NCBI GenBank assembly: GCA_964617335.1
Contig: CAZTXG010000035.1
Span: forward strand, 1-15,178
Source of the DNA: UBA2658 sp964617335
GTDB lineage: Bacteria; Bacillota; Clostridia; Oscillospirales; Oscillospiraceae
Reading direction: 5' to 3'
Length of the DNA stretch: 15,178 nucleotides
Shown: piece after piece, positions 1-8,378 of the stretch
Layout of the letters: each line of letters begins with the position of its first letter
Numbering within the stretch: the stretch's first letter is position 1
Notes under the pieces: model-generated
Databases searched by the model: none
Told to the model about the DNA's origin: nothing
Seen by the model: the letters and a program-made list of their open reading frames with translations, nothing else
Made by a program: the position numbers and the translations under genes

Positions 1-44
1 TAAATATTTGTATATTATGTATATTTATATAATGACAAATTGTG

Positions 45-70
45 CAGCCCGCCGATATATCGGCGGGCTG
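45..70 (-). terminator. Palindromic hairpin ending the gatD-side operon
   Basis: A perfect 26-base palindrome (arms CAGCCCGCCGAT and its complement) lies 47 bases beyond the gatD stop codon. It would form a GC-rich 11-12 bp stem. The minus-strand sequence after it is A/T rich but lacks an unbroken T run, so it is a good hairpin but an imperfect intrinsic terminator; it could act on both strands. The rest of bases 1-117 is A/T-rich and shows no gene. Confidence 0.55.
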
Positions 71-117
71 AAGTGTTTAAAAAGTATGTTTATAACTTTT
101 ATCAGATCTAGAAAAGT

Positions 118-846
118 CTAGCTAAGTCTTTTTGCCATGTAGTCATGGGCGGAAACTTCCAGAGTATCATCTAAGGGGGGCAAAGAAAATTCCGGATTGC
201 GCAGAGACAGGGCAGTTTGCAAAAGCAGGTCGGCAAATTCAGGGTTCTTCGGCAATATGGGGCCGTGACAGTAGGAGCCGAAAACGTTTTTATGGCGAAC
301 TCCCTCGCCCCCGTCCTCACCGTTATTCCCATAGCCTTTCAAAACCTTGCCAAGGGGCGAAACCCCCTCATCAAGATAGGTTTTTCCGCTGTGGTTTTCA
401 AAGCCCACCACTAAACTGCCGCCGTTTTCTTCGCCGCAGCGGAACATATAGTTGCCGATAAGGCGGGATTCCGAGCTTTCGGTGTGCATATCGATAGCGC
501 CGATAAAGTCAAGCTGGCGGCCGCTTTGGAGCTTGTAATACTGACCCATCATCTGGTAGCCGCCGCAGATGCACAAAAACACCTTTTCATCATTGACGGC
601 AGAGAGGATTTCCTCAGCTTTGCCGCCATGAAGGTCACGGAGCAAGACCTCCTGTTCAAAATCCTGACCGCCTCCGATGAAGAATAAATCAAAGCGGCTG
701 AAATCGTCGTTTTTCCCAATAGGCAGCTTCGTAATCTCGCAGTCTATTCCCCGCCATAAAAGCCTTTTTTGAAGGCAGAGGATATTGCCGGTGTCCCCAT
801 AGAGGTTTAGCACATCGGGATACAGGTGGCAAATATTAAGCTTCAT
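118..846 (-). CDS. gatD: Lipid II isoglutaminyl synthase, glutaminase subunit GatD
   Basis: Glutamine amidotransferase (class I, CobB/CobQ-like) subunit that releases ammonia from glutamine. With MurT it converts the alpha-carboxyl of D-Glu in the lipid II stem peptide to D-isoglutamine, on the cytoplasmic side. The 242-residue length fits the family. The nucleophile is Cys94 in LCICGGYQMMG and the catalytic His is His194 in SYCHGP; the oxyanion-side motif FIGGGQDFEQ lies near residue 57. Arg128, in SESRLIGNY, falls at the position I recall as substrate-binding in the Staphylococcus aureus enzyme. The start at ATG 846 follows a GGGGGAG ribosome binding site. It begins 9 bases after the murT stop, the usual murT-gatD order, and is the last gene of the leftward cluster. 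Confidence 0.95.
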   Translation of the reverse strand: MKLNICHLYPDVLNLYGDTGNILCLQKRLLWRGIDCEITKLPIGKNDDFSRFDLFFIGGGQDFEQEVLLRDLHGGKAEEILSAVNDEKVFLCICGGYQMMGQYYKLQSGRQLDFIGAIDMHTESSESRLIGNYMFRCGEENGGSLVVGFENHSGKTYLDEGVSPLGKVLKGYGNNGEDGGEGVRHKNVFGSYCHGPILPKNPEFADLLLQTALSLRNPEFSLPPLDDTLEVSAHDYMAKRLS

Positions 847-855
847 AGTCTCCCC

Positions 856-2226
856 CTATTCCCAAAACTGCTTACCGCCGTAGGCAGCGCTCATCTTTTC
901 ACGCAGGGCCATCATAGCGGTGTAGGTTGGTATTATCACAAGCGGCAGCTCCTGTGAGCCCATGGCAGAAATAAGCTCCCCGTAATCTTCAAAAATCCGA
1001 AGTTTTTCCGTGTCTATTCCGGCGTATTTAAGGCGCACAGCCATATCGGCAGAGCGGATGCCGCAAACATAGACACTTTCAAGCATTTCGCTTAAATCAC
1101 AGAGCTTTTCAAAGTTAACATCCCAAATCCATGAAATGTCAGTGCCGTCGGCTATATGGTCGTTAAGGCAAAACACAAAAACAGACTTTTCACTAAGGTT
1201 TCCCAAATAGTTTATAACCTGATTGCAGCCGGCCGTGTTTTTAACAAGTATCATACGGGCCTTGGTTTTGCCCATGTCAAATTGCTCCATGCGCCCAAAA
1301 CCCCAGGAAAAGTCAGAAATCGCCTTTTTCGCTGTGTCACGGCTTAAACCCATGGCTTCAGAAATTGCAAGGGCGCCGGCGGCATTATATATATTGTATC
1401 CTCCGGGAATGCTTATAGAAAACTCCTCGGGGCTTCCGAAAATGTTTATCATCACGGAAGTTTCGTTTTCGCCCCTGCTTAAAATCTCTGTGACGGCAAT
1501 GTCCGGTTCTGGGCGCTTATAGCCGCACTGGGAGCAGAAAAAGCCTCCTAGATGGCCGAAGGTGTGGTAGGAGTATTCATACTCATGCTTGCATCTTATG
1601 CAAAAAGGAGCGTCGGAAACCTCATCTACCTTTTCCTCATATATGGGCAGGCTGACCCCGTAGAAAATTACCTTGTTTGGGATTTTCTCGGCTATGGACA
1701 CTGTAAGGGAGCAGTCCGCATTAAGGCAGACAAGAGCTTCTGGTGAGTTTTCAACGCCGCCGAGGATGCTATCCAAGGTATTTGTAACCTCGCCGTAGCG
1801 GTCAAGCTGGTCACGAAAAACATTTGTGACCAAAACCACTTCAGGGTTTAAAAAGCGGCAAACTTCCTTCGAGGCGGCCTCGTCTGCTTCAATGAGCGCA
1901 AAGGTTTTTTTCGGCTTTCCCAAAAGGCCGGAATGGGAAACAAACTCAGCGGTTATGCCGTTTATAAGGTTTGCCCCAGAGCGGTTTGCAAAATAGGAAA
2001 GTCCAGACTGGGCAAAAATTTCCTCTGCCATACGGGCGCTTGTGGTTTTGCCGTTGGTGCCTGTTATGATTATTGTGCGGACATTTTTCCCCAGATGCCC
2101 CAAAAGTTCGGGATAGATTTTAAGTGCAATTTTACCGGGGATGGCAGTTCCCCCGCGACCCATAAGGCGCAGGAGGAAAACAGAGGCTTTGCAGGCGCAA
2201 ATAGCCAAAAAAATCTTTATTTTCAT
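856..2226 (-). CDS. murT: Lipid II isoglutaminyl synthase, ligase subunit MurT
   Basis: Mur-ligase-family ATPase that activates the D-Glu carboxyl of lipid II for amidation by ammonia from GatD. The ATP-binding loop TGTNGKTT is at residues 55-62. A zinc-ribbon insertion typical of MurT has four cysteines: C209 and C212, then C231 and C234. The C-terminal DUF1727 domain contains LNDHIADGTDISWIWD (354-369), where family members carry an aspartate thought to complete the GatD active site. At 456 residues it is full length. The N-terminus is hydrophobic (residues 4-20) but is not a convincing signal peptide. The ribosome binding site before ATG 2226 is weak (AAAGAAAAGTG). The 71-base gap after ligA contains the 10-bp palindrome CTTGTACAAG (2274-2283), of unknown meaning. 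Confidence 0.95.
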   Translation of the reverse strand: MKIKIFLAICACKASVFLLRLMGRGGTAIPGKIALKIYPELLGHLGKNVRTIIITGTNGKTTSARMAEEIFAQSGLSYFANRSGANLINGITAEFVSHSGLLGKPKKTFALIEADEAASKEVCRFLNPEVVLVTNVFRDQLDRYGEVTNTLDSILGGVENSPEALVCLNADCSLTVSIAEKIPNKVIFYGVSLPIYEEKVDEVSDAPFCIRCKHEYEYSYHTFGHLGGFFCSQCGYKRPEPDIAVTEILSRGENETSVMINIFGSPEEFSISIPGGYNIYNAAGALAISEAMGLSRDTAKKAISDFSWGFGRMEQFDMGKTKARMILVKNTAGCNQVINYLGNLSEKSVFVFCLNDHIADGTDISWIWDVNFEKLCDLSEMLESVYVCGIRSADMAVRLKYAGIDTEKLRIFEDYGELISAMGSQELPLVIIPTYTAMMALREKMSAAYGGKQFWE

Positions 2227-2297
2227 AAACCAATCACTTTTCTTTAGTATTGCGGGCAGGTCAAAAACTTCAGCTTGTACAAGATATAGGTGTAAAA

Positions 2298-4274
2298 TTA
2301 GGACAGCAGAGAAAGAAATTCTTCCTCGGATAAAACCGCAAGCCCCAGCTCCTGAGCCTTTGTAAGCTTGCCTCCGGCGGCCTCGCCTGCTACAACATAG
2401 CTTGTTTTCTTTGAAACCGAGGAGGAAACCTTTCCGCCGAATTTTTCTATCATGACGCCGGCCTCGCCCCTTGTCATCCCTGCAAGGGTTCCTGTTAGGA
2501 CAAAGGTTTTGCCGTTAAAACGGGTGTCGCTTATTTCCTCATTGCTGTCAAAGCTGACCCCTGCCTCCCGCAAAAGCTTTATCTGATGCCTTGACTGAGG
2601 GCTAGCTAGCCACGAGACGATAAAATCCGCTGTAACAGGGCCGATGTCAGGCACAGCAGTTAAATCCTCACGGCTTGCCTCGGAAAGAGCGTCCAGATTA
2701 GGATAGTGCCTTGAAAGGGTTTTTGCGGCCTTTTGCCCAACCTGGCGGATGCCAAAGCCGGAAAGCAAACGGGCAAGACCATTATCCTTGCTTTTTTCAA
2801 TGGCGGAAATAAGGTTTTGCGCGCTTTTTTCACCCATGCGGTCAAGAGCAGAGACACTGTCCCTGTCAAGGTAATATAAATCAGCGGGACCTTTTATAAG
2901 CCCCTGTTTTATAAGAGCCTCGGACACGGAGATGCCAAGACCTTCAATGTCCATTGCGTCTCTGGAGGCAAAGTGGACAATATTGCGCAAAAGCTGGGCC
3001 GGACACTCAAGTCCTGTGCAGCGCAGGGAAGGCCCGTCGGGGTCTTTTAAAACAGCAGAGCCGCATTCCGGACAGTGGTTTGGGATTTTATATGGCTCTG
3101 CATCTGATTTGCGAAGGCTGCGGTTCACACTGATTATTTCGGGAATGATTTCTCCGGCCTTTCGGATAAGCACAGTATCTCCTATTCGGATATCAAGCTT
3201 ATCTATAATATCCTGATTGTGTAAGCTTGCATTAGTTACCTTCGTTCCTGCCAGGCGCACAGGGGCGACTACTGCCTTGGGGGTTAAAACTCCGGTGCGG
3301 CCAACGTTTACAAGAATGTCCTCCACAACAGTTTCCTTTTCCTCCGGCGGATATTTATAGGCGGCTGCCCAGCGGGGAGCTTTGGAGGTGCTGCCAAGAA
3401 AATTGCGGTCTGCTATATTGTCAAGCTTTATAACAGCCCCGTCTATATCAAAGGGGAAATCCTCTCGGTTTTCGCCTATGCTGATGATTTTATGGCGGCA
3501 GTCCTCATAGTTTTCACATAGGTCATGGGGAACAACAGGAAAGCCCATCTCTGCCAAGGCATCAAGAGAGGCGGCGTGGGAGGAAAAAGCCTCTCCGTCG
3601 GTATATTGGAGGTTAAATATAATAATGTCAAGGCGGCGCTCTTTTGCGATTTTGCTGTCAAGCTGGCGGACGGAGCCTGCCGCCGCGTTTCGGGGGTTTG
3701 CAAAAAGCTTTTCGCCTTTTATTTCCCGCTCCTCGTTGAGACTAGCAAAGGTTTCACGGGACATATAAACCTCACCCCGAACAATCAGCCGCCATGGAGC
3801 GTTTTTTATAATTTTAGGCAGGGAGCCTATGGTTCTAAGGTTTTCCGTAACGTTCTCCCCCACAAGACCGTCTCCTCTGGTGGCCCCTAGGTGAAGTCTG
3901 CCGCCGATATATTCCACGGCAACGGAAAGACCGTCTATCTTCGGCTCAACAGTGAAAAGGGCAGCTTTTCCCAAGGCGGTTTTTGTTCGTGAGACGAAGG
4001 ATTCCAAATCTTCATAGGAAAAAACGTCGTTTAAGCTCTCTAGGGGAACCTCATGGCGCACAGCTGTGAACATAGACTCGGCAGTGCCGCCCACAAGCTG
4101 GGTGGGGGAGTCGGCGGTTAACAGCTCCGGATGCTCATTTTCAAGCTTCCGGAGCTGCTGCATGAGCTGGTCATATTCATAATCCGGGGCGCTGGACTCG
4201 TTTAGCTCGTAGTATTCACGGTTTAGCTCCCGTATTTTATTTTTGAGGTTTTGGATTTCCTGATTTACGTCCAT
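2298..4274 (-). CDS. ligA: NAD-dependent DNA ligase LigA
   Basis: Seals nicks in double-stranded DNA during replication and repair using NAD+. Domain Ia, with the YYELNESSAPDYEYDQL motif near residues 21-37, binds NAD. The adenylated lysine is Lys112 in the VEPKIDG motif. The OB fold follows, including VNVGRTGVLTPKAVV. A four-cysteine zinc finger (CPECG to CTGLECP) lies around residues 400-425. Helix-hairpin-helix repeats (FGIRQVGQKAA, VPDIGPVTA) come next, and a C-terminal BRCT domain (NGKTFVLTGTLAGMTRGEA onward). At 658 residues it is complete. ATG 4274 has a GGAGGG site just upstream. It starts 14 bases after yunB, so it is probably co-transcribed. Confidence 0.97.
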   Translation of the reverse strand: MDVNQEIQNLKNKIRELNREYYELNESSAPDYEYDQLMQQLRKLENEHPELLTADSPTQLVGGTAESMFTAVRHEVPLESLNDVFSYEDLESFVSRTKTALGKAALFTVEPKIDGLSVAVEYIGGRLHLGATRGDGLVGENVTENLRTIGSLPKIIKNAPWRLIVRGEVYMSRETFASLNEEREIKGEKLFANPRNAAAGSVRQLDSKIAKERRLDIIIFNLQYTDGEAFSSHAASLDALAEMGFPVVPHDLCENYEDCRHKIISIGENREDFPFDIDGAVIKLDNIADRNFLGSTSKAPRWAAAYKYPPEEKETVVEDILVNVGRTGVLTPKAVVAPVRLAGTKVTNASLHNQDIIDKLDIRIGDTVLIRKAGEIIPEIISVNRSLRKSDAEPYKIPNHCPECGSAVLKDPDGPSLRCTGLECPAQLLRNIVHFASRDAMDIEGLGISVSEALIKQGLIKGPADLYYLDRDSVSALDRMGEKSAQNLISAIEKSKDNGLARLLSGFGIRQVGQKAAKTLSRHYPNLDALSEASREDLTAVPDIGPVTADFIVSWLASPQSRHQIKLLREAGVSFDSNEEISDTRFNGKTFVLTGTLAGMTRGEAGVMIEKFGGKVSSSVSKKTSYVVAGEAAGGKLTKAQELGLAVLSEEEFLSLLS

Positions 4275-4288
4275 GGCACCCTCCGTTT

Positions 4289-4972
4289 TTATGGCTTATT
4301 AAGACTTAAGTAGGTGTTTGGAACCTTGCCCACAACAATGGTTTCCGCAATGAGAACCTCGCTTAAAACCTCGGTGGTTTTAACCTCCCAAGGCAAAAGT
4401 ACATCAATTTCAACCCGAACATCAAGGATTATCTGATGCTTTATCTGGTTGATGCCCGCTGAGGAAAGCTCGTTTCTAAAATCCGCAAAGGAGCTGGTGA
4501 GCATGATTATCTTCACAGGAACTGTTGGCCCGCGGCCTAAAAGCAGGTTTGAGCCTAAAAGGTTTCCGATTGGTATATCAATGTCAAGCTCGCCGTTGTT
4601 GGTGGATTCTATAACGCTGCGCAAAATTTCCGAAGAAAGGGTGTTTATGCGGGACATATTGGCTGATATTGCCGTCACATTGCCCTCTGTATCTTTTTCA
4701 AGGCTTACAAAATAGTCGTAGGAATACTGACCCTTGCTCATTTTGTCGTTTATCTCGTCGTTAATGGCAACGGTTACGGTGTCTATAGCATCGGAGATGG
4801 CAATTTGTGAAGAAACTTCTTTTAAAAAAGCAGATATGGGCAAGGCCAGCGCTCCGATAACTATTATAACCATCATTGTGATAATAGCCAGCTTTTTTTC
4901 GGGAGCAAGAGGAAGGCGGCGCAATCTGTAGCGGCGGCGGTGAAAACTGAACTTTCGATTCATAAAAGGCAT
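4289..4972 (-). CDS. yunB: Sporulation protein YunB
   Basis: A 227-residue membrane-anchored protein of the YunB family. In Bacillus subtilis yunB belongs to the sigma-E sporulation regulon and is needed for normal spore formation; its biochemical activity is unknown. A basic N-terminus (HRRRYRLRR) is followed by one transmembrane segment, roughly residues 28-50 (LAIITMMVIIVIGALALPIS), and an extracytoplasmic domain. Family-typical stretches are the AINDEI region, GNLLGSNLL followed by GPTVPVKI, and SSAGINQIKHQIILDVRVEI near the C-terminus. A GGGGGG-containing ribosome binding site precedes ATG 4972. It sits between the lyase-family gene and ligA with gaps of 50 and 14 bases, so it can be read from the murD promoter, but it may also have its own sporulation promoter. 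Confidence 0.9.
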   Translation of the reverse strand: MPFMNRKFSFHRRRYRLRRLPLAPEKKLAIITMMVIIVIGALALPISAFLKEVSSQIAISDAIDTVTVAINDEINDKMSKGQYSYDYFVSLEKDTEGNVTAISANMSRINTLSSEILRSVIESTNNGELDIDIPIGNLLGSNLLLGRGPTVPVKIIMLTSSFADFRNELSSAGINQIKHQIILDVRVEIDVLLPWEVKTTEVLSEVLIAETIVVGKVPNTYLSLNKP

Positions 4973-4990
4973 AAAGATACCCCCCAGGCC

Positions 4991-5017
4991 ATTTTATGCT
5001 CCGCTGCTTTTATATAG
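4991..5017 (-). promoter_or_regulatory. Possible sigma-E-like promoter before yunB
   Basis: On the minus strand, CATAAAAT (4991-4998) matches 7 of 8 bases of the sigma-E -10 consensus CATACAAT. An ATAT core (within 5011-5017) lies 12 bases upstream; the usual spacing is nearer 14. It is weak and is supported mainly by its position upstream of a sporulation gene. Confidence 0.25.
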
Positions 5018-5022
5018 AAGGA

Positions 5023-6276
5023 TTATTGGGAAAGAAGCCTTTCACAGGCAAGCATAAGCCCAAGCTTTCCGCTTTCATAGGTAAGCCCTCCCTGCATATA
5101 GGCAAGAAATGGCTCACGCATAGGCCCGTCACAGGACAGCTCAATGGACGAGCCTTGTATAAAGGCCCCTGCCGCCATAACAACCTCGTCGGCATAGCCG
5201 GGCATGGCCCAGGGAATGGGGGTTACAAAACTGTCCACCGGAGCACCCCTTTGTATGCCGGAGCAAAACTTCAGAAGGTTTTCAGAACCTCCAAACTCTA
5301 TCATCTGGATGATGTCATACCTATTTTCGGTGGAGGAAGGTGAGGTTTTAAAGCCCAGACCCTCCATCATGCCTGCGCAAAAAGCGGCGGTTTTAAGGGC
5401 TTGGGCAGTTATGTGGGGGGCCATGAAAAAACCCTGAAACATAAGCCTTGACTGACCCAATGTGCTGCCGCACTCGCCCCCAATTCCCGGAACGGTCAGG
5501 CGGGCGGCGGCCTTGTCCACAAGCTCTGCCCTGCCGGCAACATAGCCCCCTGTGGGGGCAAGTCCGCCGCCGGGGTTTTTTATAAGGCTTCCGGCTATAA
5601 GATCAGCGCCCACGGCGCAAGGCTCTAAAGTTTCTGTAAATTCGCCGTAGCAGTTATCCACCAAAATTACGGCGTCGAGGTTTACCTCACGGATGGCGGA
5701 GACTATTTCGCCAATGTCTGAAACGGACAGGGCAGGGCGGCTGGAGTAGCCTCGGGAGCGCTGGATAAAAACCGCCGAGACGTCTTTTTCACTTGCGGCC
5801 TTTTTTATGGCTTCAAGGTCTGGTCTGCCGTCTTTTCCTAGCTCTGTCTGCCGGTAATTAACCCCATAGTATTTAAGAGAGCCATAGCCCTCGCCCTCAA
5901 TGCCTATGGTGTGCAGCAAGGTGTCGTATGGTGCGCCCGTTGCGGAAAGAAGGGTTTTGTTAGGTGTGCAGGCGGCAAAAAGGGCCGAGCCTATGGCATG
6001 GGTGCCGTTTACAAAGCCTAAGCGCACAAGGGCCTTTTCGGCGCCAAAGACCTTTGCATAGATATTTTCAAGGGTGTCACGGCCAAGGTCATCATAGCCA
6101 TAGCCTGTGGTTCCTGCAAAGCAGGCCTCGGACACACGAAACTCGTGGAAGGCCTCCATAACCTTGAAGGTGCAGGCCTCGGATACTTCGTCAATTTTTT
6201 TAAACACCCCGCAAAGGGAGTTTTCTGTTTGCTGGGCTAATTCACGAACCTGTGGGGATATACAGCTGATGCTCAT
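5023..6276 (-). CDS. PLP-dependent methionine gamma-lyase family protein ('aluminum resistance' type)
   Basis: A 417-residue fold-type I PLP enzyme of the Cys/Met-metabolism superfamily, in the branch often called 'aluminum resistance protein' or YnbB. The PLP aspartate is Asp217 in VILVDNCYGEF, and the Schiff-base lysine is Lys233 in AGSLIKNPGGGLAPTGGYVAG. The N-terminal GTTGYGYDDLGRDTLENIYAKVFGAE stretch and FVNGTHAI are typical of the branch. The true substrate is unsettled: the resistance name comes from an old phenotype, and sulfur amino-acid cleavage is inferred from homology. The start at ATG 6276 follows an AAGGAAA site. It lies 39 bases after the second M42 peptidase and ahead of yunB, consistent with one transcript. 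Confidence 0.88.
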   Translation of the reverse strand: MSISCISPQVRELAQQTENSLCGVFKKIDEVSEACTFKVMEAFHEFRVSEACFAGTTGYGYDDLGRDTLENIYAKVFGAEKALVRLGFVNGTHAIGSALFAACTPNKTLLSATGAPYDTLLHTIGIEGEGYGSLKYYGVNYRQTELGKDGRPDLEAIKKAASEKDVSAVFIQRSRGYSSRPALSVSDIGEIVSAIREVNLDAVILVDNCYGEFTETLEPCAVGADLIAGSLIKNPGGGLAPTGGYVAGRAELVDKAAARLTVPGIGGECGSTLGQSRLMFQGFFMAPHITAQALKTAAFCAGMMEGLGFKTSPSSTENRYDIIQMIEFGGSENLLKFCSGIQRGAPVDSFVTPIPWAMPGYADEVVMAAGAFIQGSSIELSCDGPMREPFLAYMQGGLTYESGKLGLMLACERLLSQ

Positions 6277-6315
6277 TTATTATGGTTTCCTTTTTATTTA
6301 TATGTTTAGCGGGAC

Positions 6316-7341
6316 TTATTCTTCTTCGGAGATTTTCTCTAAAAGCATAAGAACAAGCTCGGGCATTTTTTCAAAATCCGAGATTCTAACGATGCTTGCA
6401 GGGGAGTGTATGTTCCGAATGGGAGCGGATATTGCAATGGTGTCAACCCCAACACCGCTGCGCTGAATGGCGGCAGCATCGGTTCCCCCTGCAACCATGT
6501 GCTTTGTCTGCCAGACTATGCCCTTTTCGTCGGCAAGCTCTGTGACAGTTTTGTAAAGATTGCGGCTGTAAATTGTGCCCCTGTCCATAAAGGGGATAAC
6601 AAGACCGCCGCCTGCCTTGCATATTTTTTTGCCCTCGGGCACATCAGGAAGGTCTGCTGCCGTTGTGGCTTCAAGGACTATGGCTATGTCCGGCATTATG
6701 CGGTTTGCGGCAATTTTTGCCCCTCTAGTACCCACTTCCTCCTGAACCGTGAAGGCAAAGCTGCAATCACAGGGCAAGTCCGACTCTAAAAGCTTTATCA
6801 TGGCGGCGCAGCCTATGCGGTCGTCAAGGGCCTTGGCCTTTAAAAAGCCATCGCCAAATTCATAGATACTATCGTCAAAAACAGCGGCATCCCCCAGAGA
6901 CACAAGCTCTTTTGCTTCCTTATCGCTGGAGCAGCCAATATCTATATACATATCCTCTCTTTTGGGAACGGTTTTTTCCTCTTCCTTATCCACAAGATGG
7001 TAGGCCTTTATGCCGATTATGCCGCAGATACGGTTTTTGCCGATATATACACGTTTTCCTATGATAACACGCCTGTCCACTCCGCCAAGAAAATCAAAGC
7101 GAAGATAGCCGTCCTCGTCGATGCCGCTTATAATAAGCCCAACCTCGTCCATGTGGGCGCAGATAAGAACCTTTTTACCCTCGGATTTTTCGCCTTTTTT
7201 GCTGACAATAAGGTTTCCTAAGCTGTCTGTTGTTATAGAGTTTGCAAAGGGCATGACCCGCTCTAATATATAATCCCGCACCTCGTCCTCGCAGCCGGAG
7301 GCACCGCTTAAATAGCAAAGGGTTTTTGTGGTTTCAAGCAT
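6316..7341 (-). CDS. M42 family metallopeptidase (second of tandem pair)
   Basis: Cytosolic aminopeptidase or glutamyl-aminopeptidase-type zinc/cobalt enzyme of peptidase family M42, a family that often forms tetrahedral dodecamers that trim short peptides. The metal and catalytic residues are in place: His63 and Asp65 (AHMDEVG), Asp173/Asp174 (LDDR), the Glu201-Glu202 pair (VQEEVGTRGA) and His312 (NIHSP). The fifth ligand position is Glu224 (VLEATTAAD), where the upstream paralogue has Asp. At 341 residues it is complete. Its ATG overlaps the stop codon of the preceding M42 gene by one base (TAATG), with GGAGG just upstream, so translation is probably coupled. The exact substrate preference cannot be read from the sequence. 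Confidence 0.92.
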   Translation of the reverse strand: MLETTKTLCYLSGASGCEDEVRDYILERVMPFANSITTDSLGNLIVSKKGEKSEGKKVLICAHMDEVGLIISGIDEDGYLRFDFLGGVDRRVIIGKRVYIGKNRICGIIGIKAYHLVDKEEEKTVPKREDMYIDIGCSSDKEAKELVSLGDAAVFDDSIYEFGDGFLKAKALDDRIGCAAMIKLLESDLPCDCSFAFTVQEEVGTRGAKIAANRIMPDIAIVLEATTAADLPDVPEGKKICKAGGGLVIPFMDRGTIYSRNLYKTVTELADEKGIVWQTKHMVAGGTDAAAIQRSGVGVDTIAISAPIRNIHSPASIVRISDFEKMPELVLMLLEKISEEE

Positions 7342-8375
7342 TACATACCCTCCTTATCCAATGTAGTTATAAATTCACTTACCAAGGTGACTATGGCCTC
7401 GGCATCCCGTATATCCATGGTTTCAACAGGGCTGTGCATATATTTTAAAGGCAGGGACACAACAGCCGTGGATACCCCCTCACGGCTTACCTGTATGGCC
7501 CAGCCATTGGTGCCGCTGCTGCCGCTTATAACCTCGGTCTGGTGGGGGATGGACTGGTCTTTCGCCAGCTCGAAAAGGGCAGCCGTTATGTTCCTATTCA
7601 TATTAGGCCCAACACCTATGGCAGCGCCTGCCCCAAGTTCCATGGTTTCACCCTTTTTACTGTCCGGAGTTTTGGCGTGGGTAACGTCTAAAACAATGGC
7701 ATAGTCAGGATTTATGGCATAAGCTCCTGTTGTGGCACCCCGAAGACCGACTTCCTCCTGAGTGCTTATAAGGCAATAGACATCGGCGTTTAAGTCCTTT
7801 CCGGCAAGGCTTTCCATAACCTTTATTATAATCGCCACACAGGCTCTGTCATCCATAGATTTTGAACAAAGCTGATGCTCACCGAAGGCTTCACCTGCCC
7901 CTGCAAAAACAACAGCAGTCCCCAGAGGAATGCGGCTTTTTGCCTCATCGGCGGAAAGACCCACATCTATAAACAGCTTTTTGGGGTCCAGTGCCTTTTC
8001 CATATCCTCCGAGGACAGGGCGTGGGGGGGCATGGTGTCTATAATACCGTGGATGGGAGGGTTTGTTAAAAGCTTTACCTCCCGGGCGGGCAGCATTCGG
8101 GGGTCTATGCCGCCAAGATTTGCAAAACGCAGAAAACCGGTTTTGTCGATATCTGTTACTATCATGCCGATTTCGTCCATATGAGCGTCCAGCATAAGCT
8201 TTTTTGCTCCGGCTTTTCCGCAGCGTTTAATAGCTATGAGGTTTCCCATTACATCTGTTTTTATCTCGTCAACATAAGGGGATAGCAGCTGGCTTATCCT
8301 TGCGAAAGCAGCGCCCTCAAAACCTGAGGGGGCGGAAATTGCGCAAAGGTCTAAAATCATATCTTTTAGCTCCAT
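7341..8375 (-). CDS. M42 family metallopeptidase (first of tandem pair)
   Basis: A 344-residue family M42 aminopeptidase, complete. Ligand and catalytic residues: His65 and Asp67 (DAHMDEIG), Asp175/Asp176 (MDDR), Glu207-Glu208 (TQEEVGLRGA), Asp230 (VLDVTHAKTP) and His314 (YMHSPVE). The VTHAKTPD segment resembles the classic tetrahedral-aminopeptidase branch more than its neighbour does. It begins 3 bases after the murD stop with TTGGAG as ribosome binding site, and ends overlapping the next M42 gene. The pair looks like an old duplication that has diverged, because similarity is confined mostly to active-site motifs. Its link to MurD upstream may be only operonic; peptide recycling is an inference. 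Confidence 0.92.
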   Translation of the reverse strand: MELKDMILDLCAISAPSGFEGAAFARISQLLSPYVDEIKTDVMGNLIAIKRCGKAGAKKLMLDAHMDEIGMIVTDIDKTGFLRFANLGGIDPRMLPAREVKLLTNPPIHGIIDTMPPHALSSEDMEKALDPKKLFIDVGLSADEAKSRIPLGTAVVFAGAGEAFGEHQLCSKSMDDRACVAIIIKVMESLAGKDLNADVYCLISTQEEVGLRGATTGAYAINPDYAIVLDVTHAKTPDSKKGETMELGAGAAIGVGPNMNRNITAALFELAKDQSIPHQTEVISGSSGTNGWAIQVSREGVSTAVVSLPLKYMHSPVETMDIRDAEAIVTLVSEFITTLDKEGM

Positions 8376-8378
8376 AGT

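Noticed and set aside
3525..3890. 121-residue open frame on the plus strand opposite ligA
   Set aside because: Fully inside ligA with no recognisable motifs; a shadow frame.
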